This document shows positions 10,391 to 23,925 of a stretch of 28,873 bases of DNA, in pieces (the first letter of the stretch is position 1; every line of letters starts with the position of its first letter). The notes beneath the pieces were generated by a model. That model saw nothing but the letters and a program-made list of their open reading frames with translations, had not been told where the DNA came from and ran no database searches. The DNA lies in assembly GCA_027575765.1 (NCBI GenBank), contig JANBPT010000607.1, forward strand, positions 1-28,873, written 5' to 3'. Position numbers and translations under genes: made by a program. Source of the DNA: Tieghemiomyces parasiticus (taxonomy: Eukaryota; Kickxellomycota; Dimargaritomycetes; Dimargaritales; Dimargaritaceae).

Positions 10391-12354
10391 AGGACTAGAG
10401 GGGCTCAGTGTATGTACGAGTAATCGTCAGACATCCACAGACCCAGAATCCCCACATGCGTGGACGAGGGAAGAGAGAGAAAGAAAGAAGAAAAAAAAGG
10501 GTCACGACTGTACACGGTGGAGGGTCCAAGGTTACCGGTTTGCGCGAACGTAACACACGAGCAGTAGCCCTCGCATGTAAGCTGGTAAAACAGGGTGCCA
10601 TCCAATGTGCCGAATTGCAGGGAGCGACCAGCGGACGTGCGGCGAGGGGAGCAACAGGGCGGGAGGGTGCCGATGAGGCGGGTGCGGGTAGGGCGTGGTT
10701 CGAGGGGCAGTTGCGCGACCATTCACTCCCCCCATTGGGGTAGATTGGGAAAAAGGGGTCGGGACGCGGAGACTCAAGGCCCACGCGACTAGCCCCACCC
10801 CCGTCCCCTCTCCGGGCCTGCTAATGCCAGACTGATTGTATGCGAAGGGGAGAGCTAATGCATACCTGCTCTTCCGTCGCACTTCACCTCCCCCCCTGTC
10901 CTCCTCTAAAACCGGATATCGATTTGGACCGCTGTAATATATGTCGACCGACACCACCAACAGTCAGACACTGCCTCTGCGATGCCACCCTCCCGGGTGG
11001 CGTAGCGGAGACTGGAAGTGGCCGAGTGTATGCGCCAGGTAATTGTGACGATGGACACCACCCCGGGCCGACCCAAGCTGGTGTCCAGTCCCAAAGGAGA
11101 GGCGCCGGCGTATGAGCGGGCAACGTTATACTGCAACCCCACCCCTAGACAGGGCTGATATGCCCACGCCCCTTGACCACCACACTGGCCGGGGCGTAAA
11201 TGCGTGCACCACCCGGTGCGGGCAAGCATCAGACGCATGAAGGACGTATGCAAACCCGCGGACCGTCCACGGAGATCCAACGCTTACATCAAATGCCACG
11301 GCCTCCCATACGCGAAGGGGTGCCAAAGGAAGGCAGCTGTACAATTGACCGCACGAGCAGGTGGACCGACGCGTCCCTTGACTTTTTCCCGCGATTCACA
11401 ATTGACCTCACCGGTCTGCAATCATTGCCGCGGTCAGATAGGGGAGGGGTCTCGTTCAGTGCCCTTAACTGGCATCGAATGGCCTAGGGGTCCAGGCAGC
11501 CAGGCCCGTCGAATCTCTCGGGTTACTTCGTAGCTGATGGTCAACAGGTGGTACGGTTGCGGCGCTAAAGTGGGTTCCGATTATTCTTATTTTGCCGCCG
11601 TTCGCTCAGCAGTCCGCGGATCACAACCACAAGGCAGCCCTGGTCCGTACGCTTCTTTAGCCATTCCGATGGCAAGGGCCATGCTGTTACTGCGTCCAAC
11701 CCATGCGGTGCGACCCTGTACGACCTCGCACAGGCGTAGTCTTGAGCCCACTCAACCTTTGGACGTACCAGGCCAAGGCGCTGGCCCCGATTTCATGGGC
11801 CAGATACAATGACGTGGATGGGAGGAGGGAAGGCCGCGGCCTGGCTACGGCACCGGTAGGTAGGAGCCTGCAGTGCGTACGACGGAAAAACACGCCCCCG
11901 ACGGCGGTGTGCGTGTATGCTGATGAGCTTCGGTTGTGCCGTCGCAAACGAGGGCCATACGTGTGTCGGTTTGGTAACACAGAATGCCCGTCCGTCGATT
12001 CCGACCGGCTCCAACTATGCAGCGTGGCTACAGGCCGGCCAGTCTTGTCACTCCTTCACTCCCTCCCTCTTTTCCTACCGACCCTGGCCTCCCTTCCCCG
12101 TGACCTCAGGCGCTGCCGCCAACCTACTTATCGCCATTGGTTCTATGACCCCCGAAACATTAGCAGCCGAGGCTTTAATGCCCTTCCTCTCGGTCATGGC
12201 GATTCGGGATTTTACGGCTGCCCTTGGAAAGATCCACTGGCCTTTTTTTTTGCTAGCACGGCCTCGCTGAACCAGTCCCGCCTAGTTGTCTCTTGTTGCT
12301 TAGGGCTGAGCCACAACGGCCGCAGTGATTCCGATGGGGAGGGTGCTTCTATCT

Positions 12355-12365
12355 CCCCCCCCCCC
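12355..12365 (+). repeat. C11 homopolymer
   Basis: Eleven consecutive C, one of several long C or G runs in noncoding parts of the window. Likely length-variable and prone to sequencing error. Confidence 0.7.
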
Positions 12366-15300
12366 TTGTGGCCGATATTCGATCATTACCGAATACCGGC
12401 CCGCCCTCCGGTCAACTAATTGACGATATGTTGGGAAGTGGTTGGCAGCCTGACACTTTCAGCCCGGGTCGGTCGTACACTGCTGTGCTATACACAACCA
12501 ACTCCAGGAGAACCTGGCTCTGTACCCTTGTTGGCGATTACCGTAAGGAATGTAATCAACGAAGCAGGGATTAGAGTTGGCCATCCCCTTAAATTACACC
12601 TTCGCCCTAGGCCGGTTAGTCCACCACGACCTCATCAATTCCTTCCCCCTGACCCTTGGCCAAGACGATATCAAAGCACTAACTCAGTAGAGCGAACAAA
12701 GGAGGCAGGGCCTTCATCAGTCCCTACCTACCACTGCGCGTACCCTGGGAATAGAGTCAAGGTCATCAGCGCCGGTATCCTACAGAATCACCAGTCAGGG
12801 TAGGGTACACTTGTAATGCCATGATTAGGATACGCCACAGCCTGGCCGACAGCATTGTCGGTACTTGGCATATGTGTATGGGAGTGCTTGGAAAAACCGC
12901 CACGGCGATGGGGGCTGGCCTAGCTCTCCATGTACAAAACATCCAGCCCCTGCTCCTCCCGCGGCCTCAATTTGGGACCGGGGTGTGTTTACTCCCGCGG
13001 GACTGGCGACCACCCCTCGTCCTTCTGCTATTGTAAATAGCAAAACAACAACATAGCCCATTAACTCTATCAGAACCGTTTGGTAGTTGAGGCCCAGGCT
13101 AGCGGCCAGCGCTTAGGGTCTGCACAAAAGGAGACCGCCAGGCGTCAATTCGACAAAGACAACAACACCCCAAACACCTACCCACCCCTATTCCCACTTG
13201 CCTAGTCACTCCCAAGTACGCCTAACGTACACAATCCCTATTTTTCATGCCGCTTTCTAGCCCTGGCCATACTGCCGCCGACTTGGCCTGGCTGTTCCAA
13301 CCGCACCTGCACCTTTCGGCAGTAGCGCCACCTACGTTCTTAGTGTGACGACAATGGTGGTACAGGCAGCCAGGGAGACCCAGACTGACCTCTATAGCCC
13401 GTTGGCTTGGCCGGACGCTAAAAATAGTAGCCAACAGGCCCCGACGGGTGGTTCCACCAGTCGACACTCAGTCGTCACTATTTTAACGCAGCCCACTTCG
13501 ATACTTGACAACCGCCAGTTGTCCACCGCCCTTTTCTCCATTTTTTAATCACCACCAATACAGGGGACTACCTCTCTTTCCTCGAACTGTCTCCCTCTTA
13601 CAGGCCTTTTCCTTCCACCCCTGACCGCCGTAGACGGTAGATATGCCTAATCTTAACTAGCCCGCTCTCTGTGGCGGCGAGGACTGCATTACCACTTATG
13701 TCCCGGTCGTTCCGTGCCAAAACCTCTGAGTTGGGCTCCATGGCTTACTTCACACTGATAATGGCGTGCGTTGACCTCAGCAGACCCGGTTTCTCCTCCC
13801 CCTGAATAATCCGCCTGTAGCCAATGCCCACCCAGCGGCTTGAAAAATATATCGTCAATGTTCCTTGTGTTGAAGTCTGCATTATCCCGCTTCGCACTGT
13901 ACTCGCCCCTTGACGAACAGCGAGCCACGGACCCCCTTCCTTGTACAAAAATTGGCACCCCCTTCTGCTACCATAGGTCCCACTGGCTTCCGAATACCTA
14001 CACCAGCGTGACCGCGGCTGGCACGATCAAAATTCGGGGCCATCTTTCCTTACCGTATGGCATAGCCGTTTGCCACCCCTACTAACGCCTCTTCAAACAT
14101 GCCCACGTCAGTACGCATGTAGTTCACATAGCGTCTAAACCCCTCTTTGGATCATTCATCGCTGGCACACGCACACACCCCTCCAGTGCGAATACTGTAC
14201 CCCAACCGGCAGTCAGCATGAAGCGGCCGTGCTAACTGTCATTGCAGCGCTATCTTATGAGCGCAGTACCCCGCATTCTATTGGCCATCTTCCTCGGTAC
14301 CCCTTCTCGATCGGGTGACTCGACGATCCCCCTAAGGTTCAGGGTCTTAGTTGTTTATACATGGCACTTGGCGCTGAAGTCTGCAATCCTGCGCAAGGGG
14401 TAGCACGGATGATACAGGCTTCGGTATGGCGGGTTGCGACTGCTTGGGCTTTCTCCAAACCGTCCTTACCATTTAACTGACCGGCACTAGTAGAGCCCCC
14501 TGCTTCTGTTGGGCCGAACCTTAGTCGAGCCCACGGATCGCACCAGGGGTGGAGGAGAGGGGGGCTCAGACTCTTCAAACCGGGCTGGCCAGTGACGGCC
14601 CCTTCCATCTATTTTAAGGGTGCGAAAGGAAAGCAAAAGGGGTCAGCCGTGTCTGGCAACTGTGAGCTGACATCTGTTCTGTCTCCCTTGGGTAGGAGGC
14701 GGGGAGGAGTTTCAGGGGCACCTCGTCTGGAATGTTACAATCGAATATCGGGCAGGTGCTTCCAATGGAGAAAAAAACCTCCATTGAAATTACGGATTCC
14801 CCGTCCATCTATCCGTATGCCCTGGGGACGAAGGCTCAGGTCATTTAAGGGGAAGTGGCAATTGTGATGGGCGCAGATAGCACTGGTTAACATCAAGCCC
14901 AGACCATATTAGGCGGTGGCGGTGGCAATTGGAGATCGAGTAAGGGGAAACAGGGAGACGATAAAGGAGGGACTGGCCACTATTCAACAGCCCCCCCTCT
15001 TTTCAGCCAAGCTCACCCACCCCGGTCATCCCATAGGTTAATTGCATTAGAGTTCCCCAGTTGCATACCGAAGTGCCACCCGGGCTTGACCACATGCGAC
15101 CGGTCATACGCATTTGGGGTAGAAAACTCTACTAGGAATAGGGTGTAATTGGAGTGACGGCGTGTATTTGGTGTTCGACACGTCCCAATTGCGCGACGGG
15201 CGGTACCGGGGCCATAGTCTAAGGGGCAGTGTCGTTGCACCGCAGTGGTCACCTCTCGCTGACGATGGTGCGATACACCTAGGGTGATTTCATTACCGTC

Positions 15301-16652
15301 CCTTTCCCAATTCAACCTTATCATGGTTGAACCTCCACCTTAATCGCTGACCCCCCCCTCCCTCTTCTCCTCCCCCTTTCCTTCGCTCTCACCTCACAAG
15401 TCAACCGGTGAATGGGCAACTATGGCACCTTAGCGCCACCCTTATAGCGCCTCTTCAAGCCCTAGTCGGCCTGGCGGATCTATCCTATCGCCCACACAGG
15501 CAATCCTGGGTGGCGGTTAAACTCACCCCGGTTCGACGTCTAAACCTGGTGGTAACATCGTGTGGGGACTTGGCTGCAGTGAATTCATGTCCATCATTGT
15601 GGGGAGGGAGGAGGAGGCAGAGTTTCGCCGGAGTGGACTAAGGTATGAAGAAAAAGCCAGGCTAGGGGGCAGACGGGCGGGCAACGCCACCTGATTACAC
15701 TGTAAACCGCCTCGTGTTGTGAACTTGTGGGAAATCGGTATTGCTTTCGTTTGCAGATAGCTTCACTTGAAGAAGTGAAGTTTCAGCCATGATCAATTTA
15801 TAACCCGAGGCAACCTGGGGGTAGTCACCCATACCAATCACCCCCCAACTCCGGACGCTGCAGGTTGTTATGTCGACGACGACTCGCCAAGCCCACCTCT
15901 TACCCCACCACTCCAACCCAACGTACGCATTGCCCGCATAATAATCCCTACTTTCCTGCCCGACTAATCATGAGAGCCCGCGCCTAGGCCGTTTGGCTGG
16001 CTGGCTCACGAATCAGTTGAACCACCTCCCCACTCAGTGCTGCATCGACGTGCGGCTGTGTTTACATTAAGGATCAGGGAGCTCGCTCCGTTTGGGGAGG
16101 GGGTCAGTATAGGTCTCCCAGTCTCTTCCAAACGGACATGCGCCGGGAACTGCCGTCCGCCCGAACCCACTCGCCACTCGTCTCGCTGGTTAACCTTCTC
16201 ACCAAAGTCTCGGCACTTACCTGTCACCATTAACATAGCCACCAATCCATTACAACCTACTGCTACATTGTGCCGTACGACCGAATCCCCTGTTTCACCT
16301 AACGGTGCCATGCACCTTTGCTCCAGAACGCATCCCCTATCGTCTGTTCCACCAAACTGCCACCCCGTGATCTGCCGTAGGTATGTATCGAGTGCTGGCG
16401 TGAGAGGGTGGCGCTGACCGACGGTACCCCGACTTCCGTAAGTGACAAGGTCTAACGCGGTCTGTGGAACCGATTATGGATAATACTAGTCCCACCCTTG
16501 GGCTGCAACCACGTTTCGGTGTAGACCGACAGATTAGAGAAAGGCAGGATGTGGGGAAAGGAAACAGGGGCGGGCAGGTGGCGGGACGGGGTGGGCGGAT
16601 GGGCGGATCAAGTCAACACCTGCCAAATAAAACAGTAGTGATCATCAGCAAT

Positions 16653-16679
16653 GGTGTGTATGTGTGTGTGTATGTGTTG
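16653..16679 (+). repeat. TG-rich microsatellite
   Basis: About 27 bases of nearly pure TG repeat interrupted by two TA steps, inside the gene-free region. It creates the hydrophobic VYVCVYV-type run in an overlapping ORF (16464-16874) that should not be read as a membrane segment. Confidence 0.7.
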
Positions 16680-19600
16680 CTGTTCACGTTCAAGAATTGT
16701 ATGGTGTGGGTGAGAGAGATTGTGAGCGACATTGACCAGCAAGCTGCCAACGGGCAGTGCCACCCCACCTACCTTGCTAACCCCATTAGGTCAAGCGCCA
16801 TACCACGAGCCAGCGAATTGTTGACTCTCAAGGATGTGCGTGTGCGAACTCTAGGACCTTTGTATAGCCAATAACGGATTACCCTAGACTCTCCATTGGA
16901 GGAAATTAGGGCTGACCTTTATCATCTGGGAGCGGAGGACATGCGCGCCGCCAGTCCGCTTATGGGGTGCTACATCTATCCTCACCTTCTGCAGGACGAT
17001 TATGCTTTTTTTGAAGGGGGGCATCGCGATGGTTAGTTGGCTGGTTCGTACTGGCTAAAAGAGAACGTAGTCCGTCGTTATTCGTAAACGTATGGTCGCG
17101 ACTTATGGAGGTCTGAAAGAATTGATAGGGCGGCCATAGCAGGGTTGCAAATAGCCCATCTATCCTATTGCGTAAAACGGGGGGAGAGGGAAAATGACAA
17201 GTGGTCAGGTAGTGTGGACTGCCTGCCGGCATCAAGTAGACTGTGACATGTCATGGAGAGAGCACAGTCATGAATCATACTCGGCAGGCGCCTTAAGGAC
17301 AGATGTCGGCCCTTGTATTCAGGTAACGTCACAGCGTTGGCCTCATAATCTTCACTGGATGTCCGTTGAAGTAAACCATCGATAAAAATAATGGGTACGC
17401 AATGGCAGAGGTCACCCGGCACTTACCTCGCACATTACTGGGCTATGGAATGTTGGTGATGGCGTTTCTCTGACTGACTGGGACTAAGAGACTTGAGATG
17501 CCAATCGTGGGGGTCGGCCGAGCACGGATCATGCCAATATACTAGTCAATGACGACCTTATAAGCTGTGATTTTTTTCTGTTTGTGAAGTATAGGGCGGA
17601 TTAATGGAGTGGTGCTCTACGAGATATTTTAGGATCCCCACTCCTTTTGAATACCTCGCCGTCGATTAGGCGACAAGTGAGCGAGTCTAAAGGACATCAT
17701 TCTGGTATTGGAGAGATCCGATTATTTACCGGCTAAGCAGAGGGGCCATTCGAGCTGCCCTATAAGCCAATGCTGTTGTGTCAAAGCCTTGTTAGAAGGA
17801 GAGGCAGCTGTACACAAAAACGTGGACCGCACTATACTTCCCCATCGCGATGCTGGTCGAGTTGATCCCGAGCCCTGTGCCATTGAGTCTGGCTACCATG
17901 GTGGCAAAGCATCCAGGCCTACCTCTGCAGTGTCTGGTATGAGTTCTGGATAGTATGGGTGCAATGATCCCTTGGATGAGGGAACCTCGCGGTGTTGGTC
18001 CCTAATATTTACGCGGCAAGCAAAATGTAACGATGTCTAGTCTTTTTGAACGCGCCAACTGACCACTTAGCGGGCAACGTCATCCCGGGGGGGGTCGAAC
18101 TTATGAGAGGTTTCTTCAACATCGATAGGAATGAGTAGGCATACTTTCTCCACGCCCTGGCTGTGTCGTGGTGACTCGCCTAGCTCACACAATATCCGCC
18201 GCCCATTTACCACGCCACCTAAGGCATGACTTCCATCGTTTCTGGCGGCACAAACTCCCTCCCTCCTCTGAAAAAGTCTATGGACTAAAGCACTGAATGA
18301 ATCAAGCCCCCCGGCCCGGCTGCTTCCACTTGCGACTGCCGATTTAGCAGTTACTAATTGCTTGTCCCCTGGCCCCATCCGTTCGAAGCAGCACCCTCGA
18401 GGCTAACCCGAACGATTCGGAATTCGACCGGACAGATAGTTGGGCTCTTCCCCTAGGATTCTTTTCACCCTCAGTGGCCCATTTAACTCTACAGCCGCTA
18501 AATCTACCCCAGTCCTCTGCACCCTACTTGACCATACGGGGTAGGGCCGGTTCCTTGTCAACCAACCAGGGCGCCACTGACTACCAACTCCCTCGTCTTG
18601 CAATATAGTAGTGGCGGCCGTTAATTTAAGCAGGGGGTTCAACATCCTGATAGGAGAGAGTCACTTCAGAGGACGCCCGTGACTCTAATATAACAGACGG
18701 TTTAGGGACCAAGGTTCACCTCGAATTTTCGGGACTGGCTGCGAAACTGACCGCACCTGTCAGAGTGGTGCCCGCTGACAATGGGGTTGTTTCATTTCGT
18801 CCCTATGAATTTCACGACCAGTCGGGGGGGGAGGTTGGACTATTGTATTTTATAGCCTCTATCACCGAATAGACCAGGGCGAGTCGTCGTCACTGATAGT
18901 CATGACCACTCACTAACGCTTACCTTTTGTGATCTGAAGTGTTGGCAATATTAGGTATGGCTGATTAGTGGGTGGCTATCTCCTTAATTGCACCTGTTTA
19001 TCCCAAATCCCCTTTACTGTTCATCTTTCTCGGCCCCTATTTCCCTACAATTATCCCCGTCGCGTCCTCCCCTAATAAACTGCCTGGCCTTATAGACTAT
19101 GAAGGCCCCCTAAATGGCCCAGCGCGCCTTGACAACGTGGTTACATCGGTGCAAGCAGGGGGGGGGCGGCACTGTCCATCAATCTCATCTGGAGTACTGC
19201 TCAACCCAGACATCCGCAACACTCTGACTAATAATTGGTGTCCCTACGACCACAGAGCAGCCTGAGGATTTGCGAAATTATTAGCTGAATGGTCCACTGT
19301 GGTTAGTATCCTGGTTTCACTTTAAATTATCGGTAGGCTTGATCTAGCTTGGGGTTTTAGACTGGGTTATTTTTTCACCCTCCCCCACTACGTTTGCGCC
19401 ACATCCGAGATCTTGTGGGGCCAGGAATGATCTGTTGCTCTCACCAACCACTCGATAGCGAAATCGGTATGGCAAGGTGGATTTCGTATTAACCACCAAC
19501 AACCGACCACTGGGACGACCCAGATACCTATAACACGGGCTACTACGACCCATAAGATGACAGTATAGTTCGGGCCGCTTTTACGTCCACTCTTATGAGG

Positions 19601-21851
19601 AGGGTGAGTGGCAATACATTGAAACGTAACAAACCTGCATAGCTATGTGTGGCTATGCGTGCCAAGTCACTTGTCTTCTTCTCCACGTCGCAAACTGCTT
19701 GGGGGAGCAAGTATTCGTAGGGAGGCGGGGTAAGCAGCGCAGTCACCGGACCCATCCCCAAGACGATCGGGGTACATTACGCACCCCCTCCCCCTTCCTG
19801 GACTGCCATTCGTCACGTCAATTGGACCGGTGCCCTCCATCAGTCTCAATACTTGGGACTGTGATGTGTAAGCCGACTCGAGATGCGGTCGACGCAGGAC
19901 GTGATACTACCTTCTACATTAGTGCGTGTAATACTTTGCATGTCACTCACCCATGGTCGGGCGGAGAAAACCACAGCTGCGCACGGCATAGCTCAATGGC
20001 CACCGCCAAATAGGGCGTCCTACGAGTGACACATAAACTCCCCGTGCGGCCTAGACAACGCATTAGATGCGGCCACCACGTTACCCCACCACCCCGTTTT
20101 GACTTCTGCCGCCCTATCCCCATTTCGTTGTCCAACCGTTGGTATCGCCGATTTTCGATGCACCGCCGGACCCTGGGGCCGAGGTAGCCATCCCAATCGT
20201 CTCGCTGTAATAGGTGATGGCGGACATGGTATGATGGACATAATACTTGTGCGTACCGATGGCCGACGGGGCGAGCCACCCATTATAGCTCGAACCGGTG
20301 GGAAAGTAGATGTGGGGTTTACGGTGGCTAGCCCGCCCGTGAGGTCTAGCATCGCGAATTGAGTGTGAGCACAACGTCGGCGGGTCTAGGGAGGGACCTC
20401 GACCGAGCTGACTATATGGGCTCAGAAATACGTACATGGGTGCAGTATTATTCAACATTTCTAAAGCGACAGGTGCGCGAGAGAAGAGAAGGGTGAGGGG
20501 GAGAAGGCAAGGACAGTGGCTACAAAGCCGGATCAGAAATGGGCCTCCAGAAAGTAGCGACAATTATGCACGCGACGCACTGCCTTGGAGTAGAAGCGGA
20601 CAACTGGGGGGAGAGGGAGTCAGAAGAACCCCCGCGTTCTACACGGAAGCTTCATGGGCACGGAAAGGCATGCAACGCGAACACTCGCTATCCGACCATC
20701 ATGACTACCAATGCCGCCCAGCTGCAATCTCCTGGCTTCCCCACTAGGCACTCCTGCCGCGGCACGCTCGGGATCATGGACTTTACCCCAATAATTCCAT
20801 ACTCATCCGTACGTCGGTAGCATTGCAGCTGTTGGGCCCCGAACTTAGTGTCACCGAGTCTAAAAGCGGATCCCACACTCGTACACCTTTACCTTCTTCC
20901 ACGTATCGACCACCAGCGCATGGAGCGGCACGGCTGGGCGCTCCTTTTGGTCCCACCGTTTCTATTATCGTTTCAGTCGGCCTGACGCCCCTCCACCTCC
21001 CTCCCCCTCCTTCTACCCTGGACTCCACTCTGCAAGGCTGGAGTGGCGTGGCATGGAGCACGTTATGGACCTTGACCAATGGTTGAGCTGCTAACCACTC
21101 CCACCCATGCAACACGGAGGAGGGGATGACCCTCAGCCGCATTATCTATGCAGCAAGTCTCCATTGCCGTAGAGAGCACCACGAACCGAACCGAATGCAT
21201 CATTCCTCGCAGTTCGCCCGCCTACTCCGCTTCGTAATGTTTCAGTTGGCCCGATTGGAAGTGGAGACGTGCATGATATACCCAGGCAGTATGGCAGAAT
21301 ACACACAAGGTCGCGGAGGACTGGCAGGCTAAAGCAGGCGGAAATGTCCAACGTGATAGCGGCGGGCGGACGGAGGAGGCACATATGTGTTTAATAGCAA
21401 CAGCACGCTACGGCAGGCTCGGGTCTGTACAGTCCTCTGGCTGTTTTTACCGCCTTTGTTTAGCAGCGGAGTCATGGCTAACGAGATGATAACTACCCCC
21501 TAATGATCACTGCGTTATCCGAAACGGGACGAAGCAACCGACCAACCTGTTTACCCTGGGCTATGGATACCTTAGGTAAGAGAGCGAGTGGTAAACCATA
21601 GCATCATCGGTGGATACTAGCCATAAACGCAGTGCCGCCTGAGCAACATAATATACTGATAAAAATCTGATCATCTTATCGGGAAATTGATAGCAGGGAG
21701 ACCACGCCCCGCCTACCTGATTTTGGGCTGGATTTTACCGAAGGGTCCCTAGAAAAAGTAGATGAAGGCCGGCGGTCACAAACTGGCCTTCAAACAGCTC
21801 GGGAACAAAGGTATCCGCACACACTTAACTTTTCCTAGTGTATTCGTTCGA

Positions 21852-21863
21852 CCCCCCCCCCCC
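21852..21863 (+). repeat. C12 homopolymer
   Basis: The longest single-base run noted in the window, in noncoding sequence. It is a likely site of replication slippage or assembly error. Confidence 0.7.
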
Positions 21864-23801
21864 TGCCCGCTGTGTACCATATTCCATTGGGCCGTCAGTT
21901 ACCTAGCGTCCGAGACATTGGATGAGCACGTAATTCGGCAGGACCATGAAAACGGCCTACAGGAACCGATAAAGTGCCATGAGAAGTAAAACCCAGAGAT
22001 CTTCGACCTTCGCACTTAAGATGGGATCCAGCGGTTATAGGTATGGCGAGCTATCGGGGGTAACCCGACTCGGAAGTAACCCATTTCTAACATAATCCTT
22101 TACCCTTCTGTCTCTTCACCATACTGGAGTCCTAATGGCTCAGCCCACTCTACCGAGGGCAATTGGTGAGCCCTCGGGTTGATGTTGAATACCCAGGTCT
22201 GCTTTTACCAGGGGTATCCACACTGCACAAATCACTTCACTGGATATTACTAGCCCTTCCCTCATCACTATCCGCCAGTAGCCTGTTCTCACTCGATCGA
22301 AATACCCAAAATAATAATAATTTTAAAGACGATTCATCGTTAGATTTTCGGTCGACAAGGATCATGCCTGGATGGCTGGGCTGATGCCTAGCCTTCCCAG
22401 CAGAGTCATCACAGTCGACGCTTTAGTACGACCAAGTCAATGGCAATTATCCTGGTGGAGGTAAGGTCCAGGTTTTATTGGCGAAAGGGCCCCTATTGAC
22501 CAGCGAGCAGCTGGACCAGGCTCGTCCCGTTTTCCCTACCACTACGCACATTGTTGTGCCCAAAGACCCCGGCCCATACTACCTTGTAATTTCTAGGCCC
22601 CCTCTAATCCCACCGACAAGCAGCGTCGCCAATGACTATACTGTTAGCTCAATTTTTTGAAATAGTTCACTAGAGTCAATTGCCGCTTTTGGGAACCCAT
22701 TTCCATTGTTGATGAATTCTACGAGTGCCTTTACAAACCGTCCTTTGACTTCGGCCACTGATAATGGTAGCCAGAAGGTGGCCCACTCCCAATTACTTAC
22801 TATTGAGGGCTCTTGGAAATAAGGGTTCTCCAGGTACCTTCTCAACGGCCCCTATGCACATCTTCGAATCTAAGTAGAACAGTCTTTCCCACAAGTATTT
22901 AAGTAAGGTTATCCCTTTGAACGGCGTTTGACAATGATTAAGTACCTTCGGATTCGCGCCAACGTTTAAATCACTGTGTCTACCCTCAGTTCCGCCTGAC
23001 GAGCGAAATGGTTACTTACACGCCTGGGCCCCAAGGTTGATGAGTATCGAGTGAAGAAAAATGGATCGCCGACTAACCCCGGTTCTACTCTAGAATGGTC
23101 TGTCGTCCATAGTGTCCCTCCATCCTCAATCCGGATATGCCCCCTCCTACCCCTCCGTAGCTAGTCCGATCTTATTCCAGTCACCCGAAACAGCTAGTAG
23201 ATGTAACGAACGCCCGGCCAGCCAGCCCAACTGAGGGTTAATTCTGTTTACTGCGGCCCAAGTACGACGCAGAAGGACCCCGTGGGTAGACCCACGCCCT
23301 TTACAAAGCTCAGCCGGAAAGACCTACCAATCCCTCCCGTCGGAAGACGGTCTATGGCCCTTTCTAATAATACGGTATGTACATGACAACTCTCATTACC
23401 GAAAACATGAAACCTAATGACGGATCCACAGATTCTGATATACCCCACCAATTATTGGCCCGGTCGTCAGTCGACCGAAAGTTCGCACGTGCCAGTTTGC
23501 TCAGGTGTCCGAAAGAGGCCATGTGAAATTAGTTGCAGGTGGACAATACCAGCCTGATACGCCGACCCTCCCCCCCTACAGCGCACACTCACGACTTGGC
23601 CCAATCGGTCGAGGTTAATTGCCCTATCCTTACGGCCACTACCGGGCTAGGCTCAACGGTTTCCCCAACACTCGCCATTACCAGGTACATGTCAATACCC
23701 TCCCTCTCCCTCCTCCTACCCTCTAGAGTTCGGTCTTACGAGCTCGAGTACAGAAACTGCCCTTTCACCCTTTAACCTACCCCTTGGTTTTCTCCACCCT
23801 C

Positions 23802-23806
23802 TATAA
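23802..23806 (+). promoter_or_regulatory. Possible TATA element of the carnitine acetyltransferase gene
   Basis: TATAA in the context ctataactag stands 124 bases before the ATG at 23926. The sequence between is pyrimidine-rich and has no ATG. One degenerate CreA-type match (CTCCAC, 23792-23797) lies immediately upstream; a single match is expected by chance. Confidence 0.35.
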
Positions 23807-23925
23807 CTAGCGCGGTACCCGACGCCAGCCCTTACGTTCCTTACATACCCGTGTGTACCGACTTCCTCCATCCTCGACTCATTTCCCTTCAACCCCTGCC
23901 CCAATTCCGCCCCTTCCGACGCGCC

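Larger units (their letters stand above)
10400..23560. other. 13-kb stretch without a recognisable gene
   Basis: I cannot support any gene here. Many ORFs of 60-150 codons occur on both strands and often overlap one another. They are mostly rich in Cys, Arg, Pro and Trp and poor in Asp and Glu, unlike the true genes nearby, as expected for chance ORFs in GC-rich DNA. The longest (11703-12419 plus, 238 codons) shows no domain. No reverse-transcriptase YxDD box, transposase signature, integrase zinc motif, tRNA, rRNA or telomere repeat was found by eye. Visible local structures are a TG microsatellite (16653-16679), C11 at 12355-12365, G9 at 19158-19166 and C12 at 21852-21863. Genes with very short exons, noncoding RNAs or old transposon remnants could be hidden. 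Confidence 0.5.

Noticed and set aside
10395..10960. Overlapping ORFs of 105-142 codons on both strands just upstream of the CreA-like promoter
   Set aside because: Several mutually overlapping frames, high Pro/Arg/Cys, no domain; chance ORFs in GC-rich DNA.
11703..12419. 238-codon plus-strand ORF, the longest in the gene desert
   Set aside because: Rich in Cys and Arg, few acidic residues, ends in homopolymer-driven Pro, and overlaps another open frame (11917-12270) that looks no worse. The length is borderline for chance over 13 kb of GC-rich sequence.
16464..16874. 136-codon ORF with a hydrophobic VYV-type stretch resembling a membrane segment
   Set aside because: The hydrophobic run is translation of a TG microsatellite.
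10400..23560. tRNA genes, CRISPR arrays and telomere repeats
   Set aside because: Scanning by eye for GGTTCGAATCC-type B boxes, regularly spaced repeats and TTAGGG runs found nothing convincing; a covariance-model search would be decisive for tRNAs.
23851..23925. Upstream extension of the carnitine acetyltransferase frame by 25 codons
   Set aside because: The extension has no ATG and lies in the pyrimidine-rich leader; the first ATG at 23926 begins a good mitochondrial presequence.
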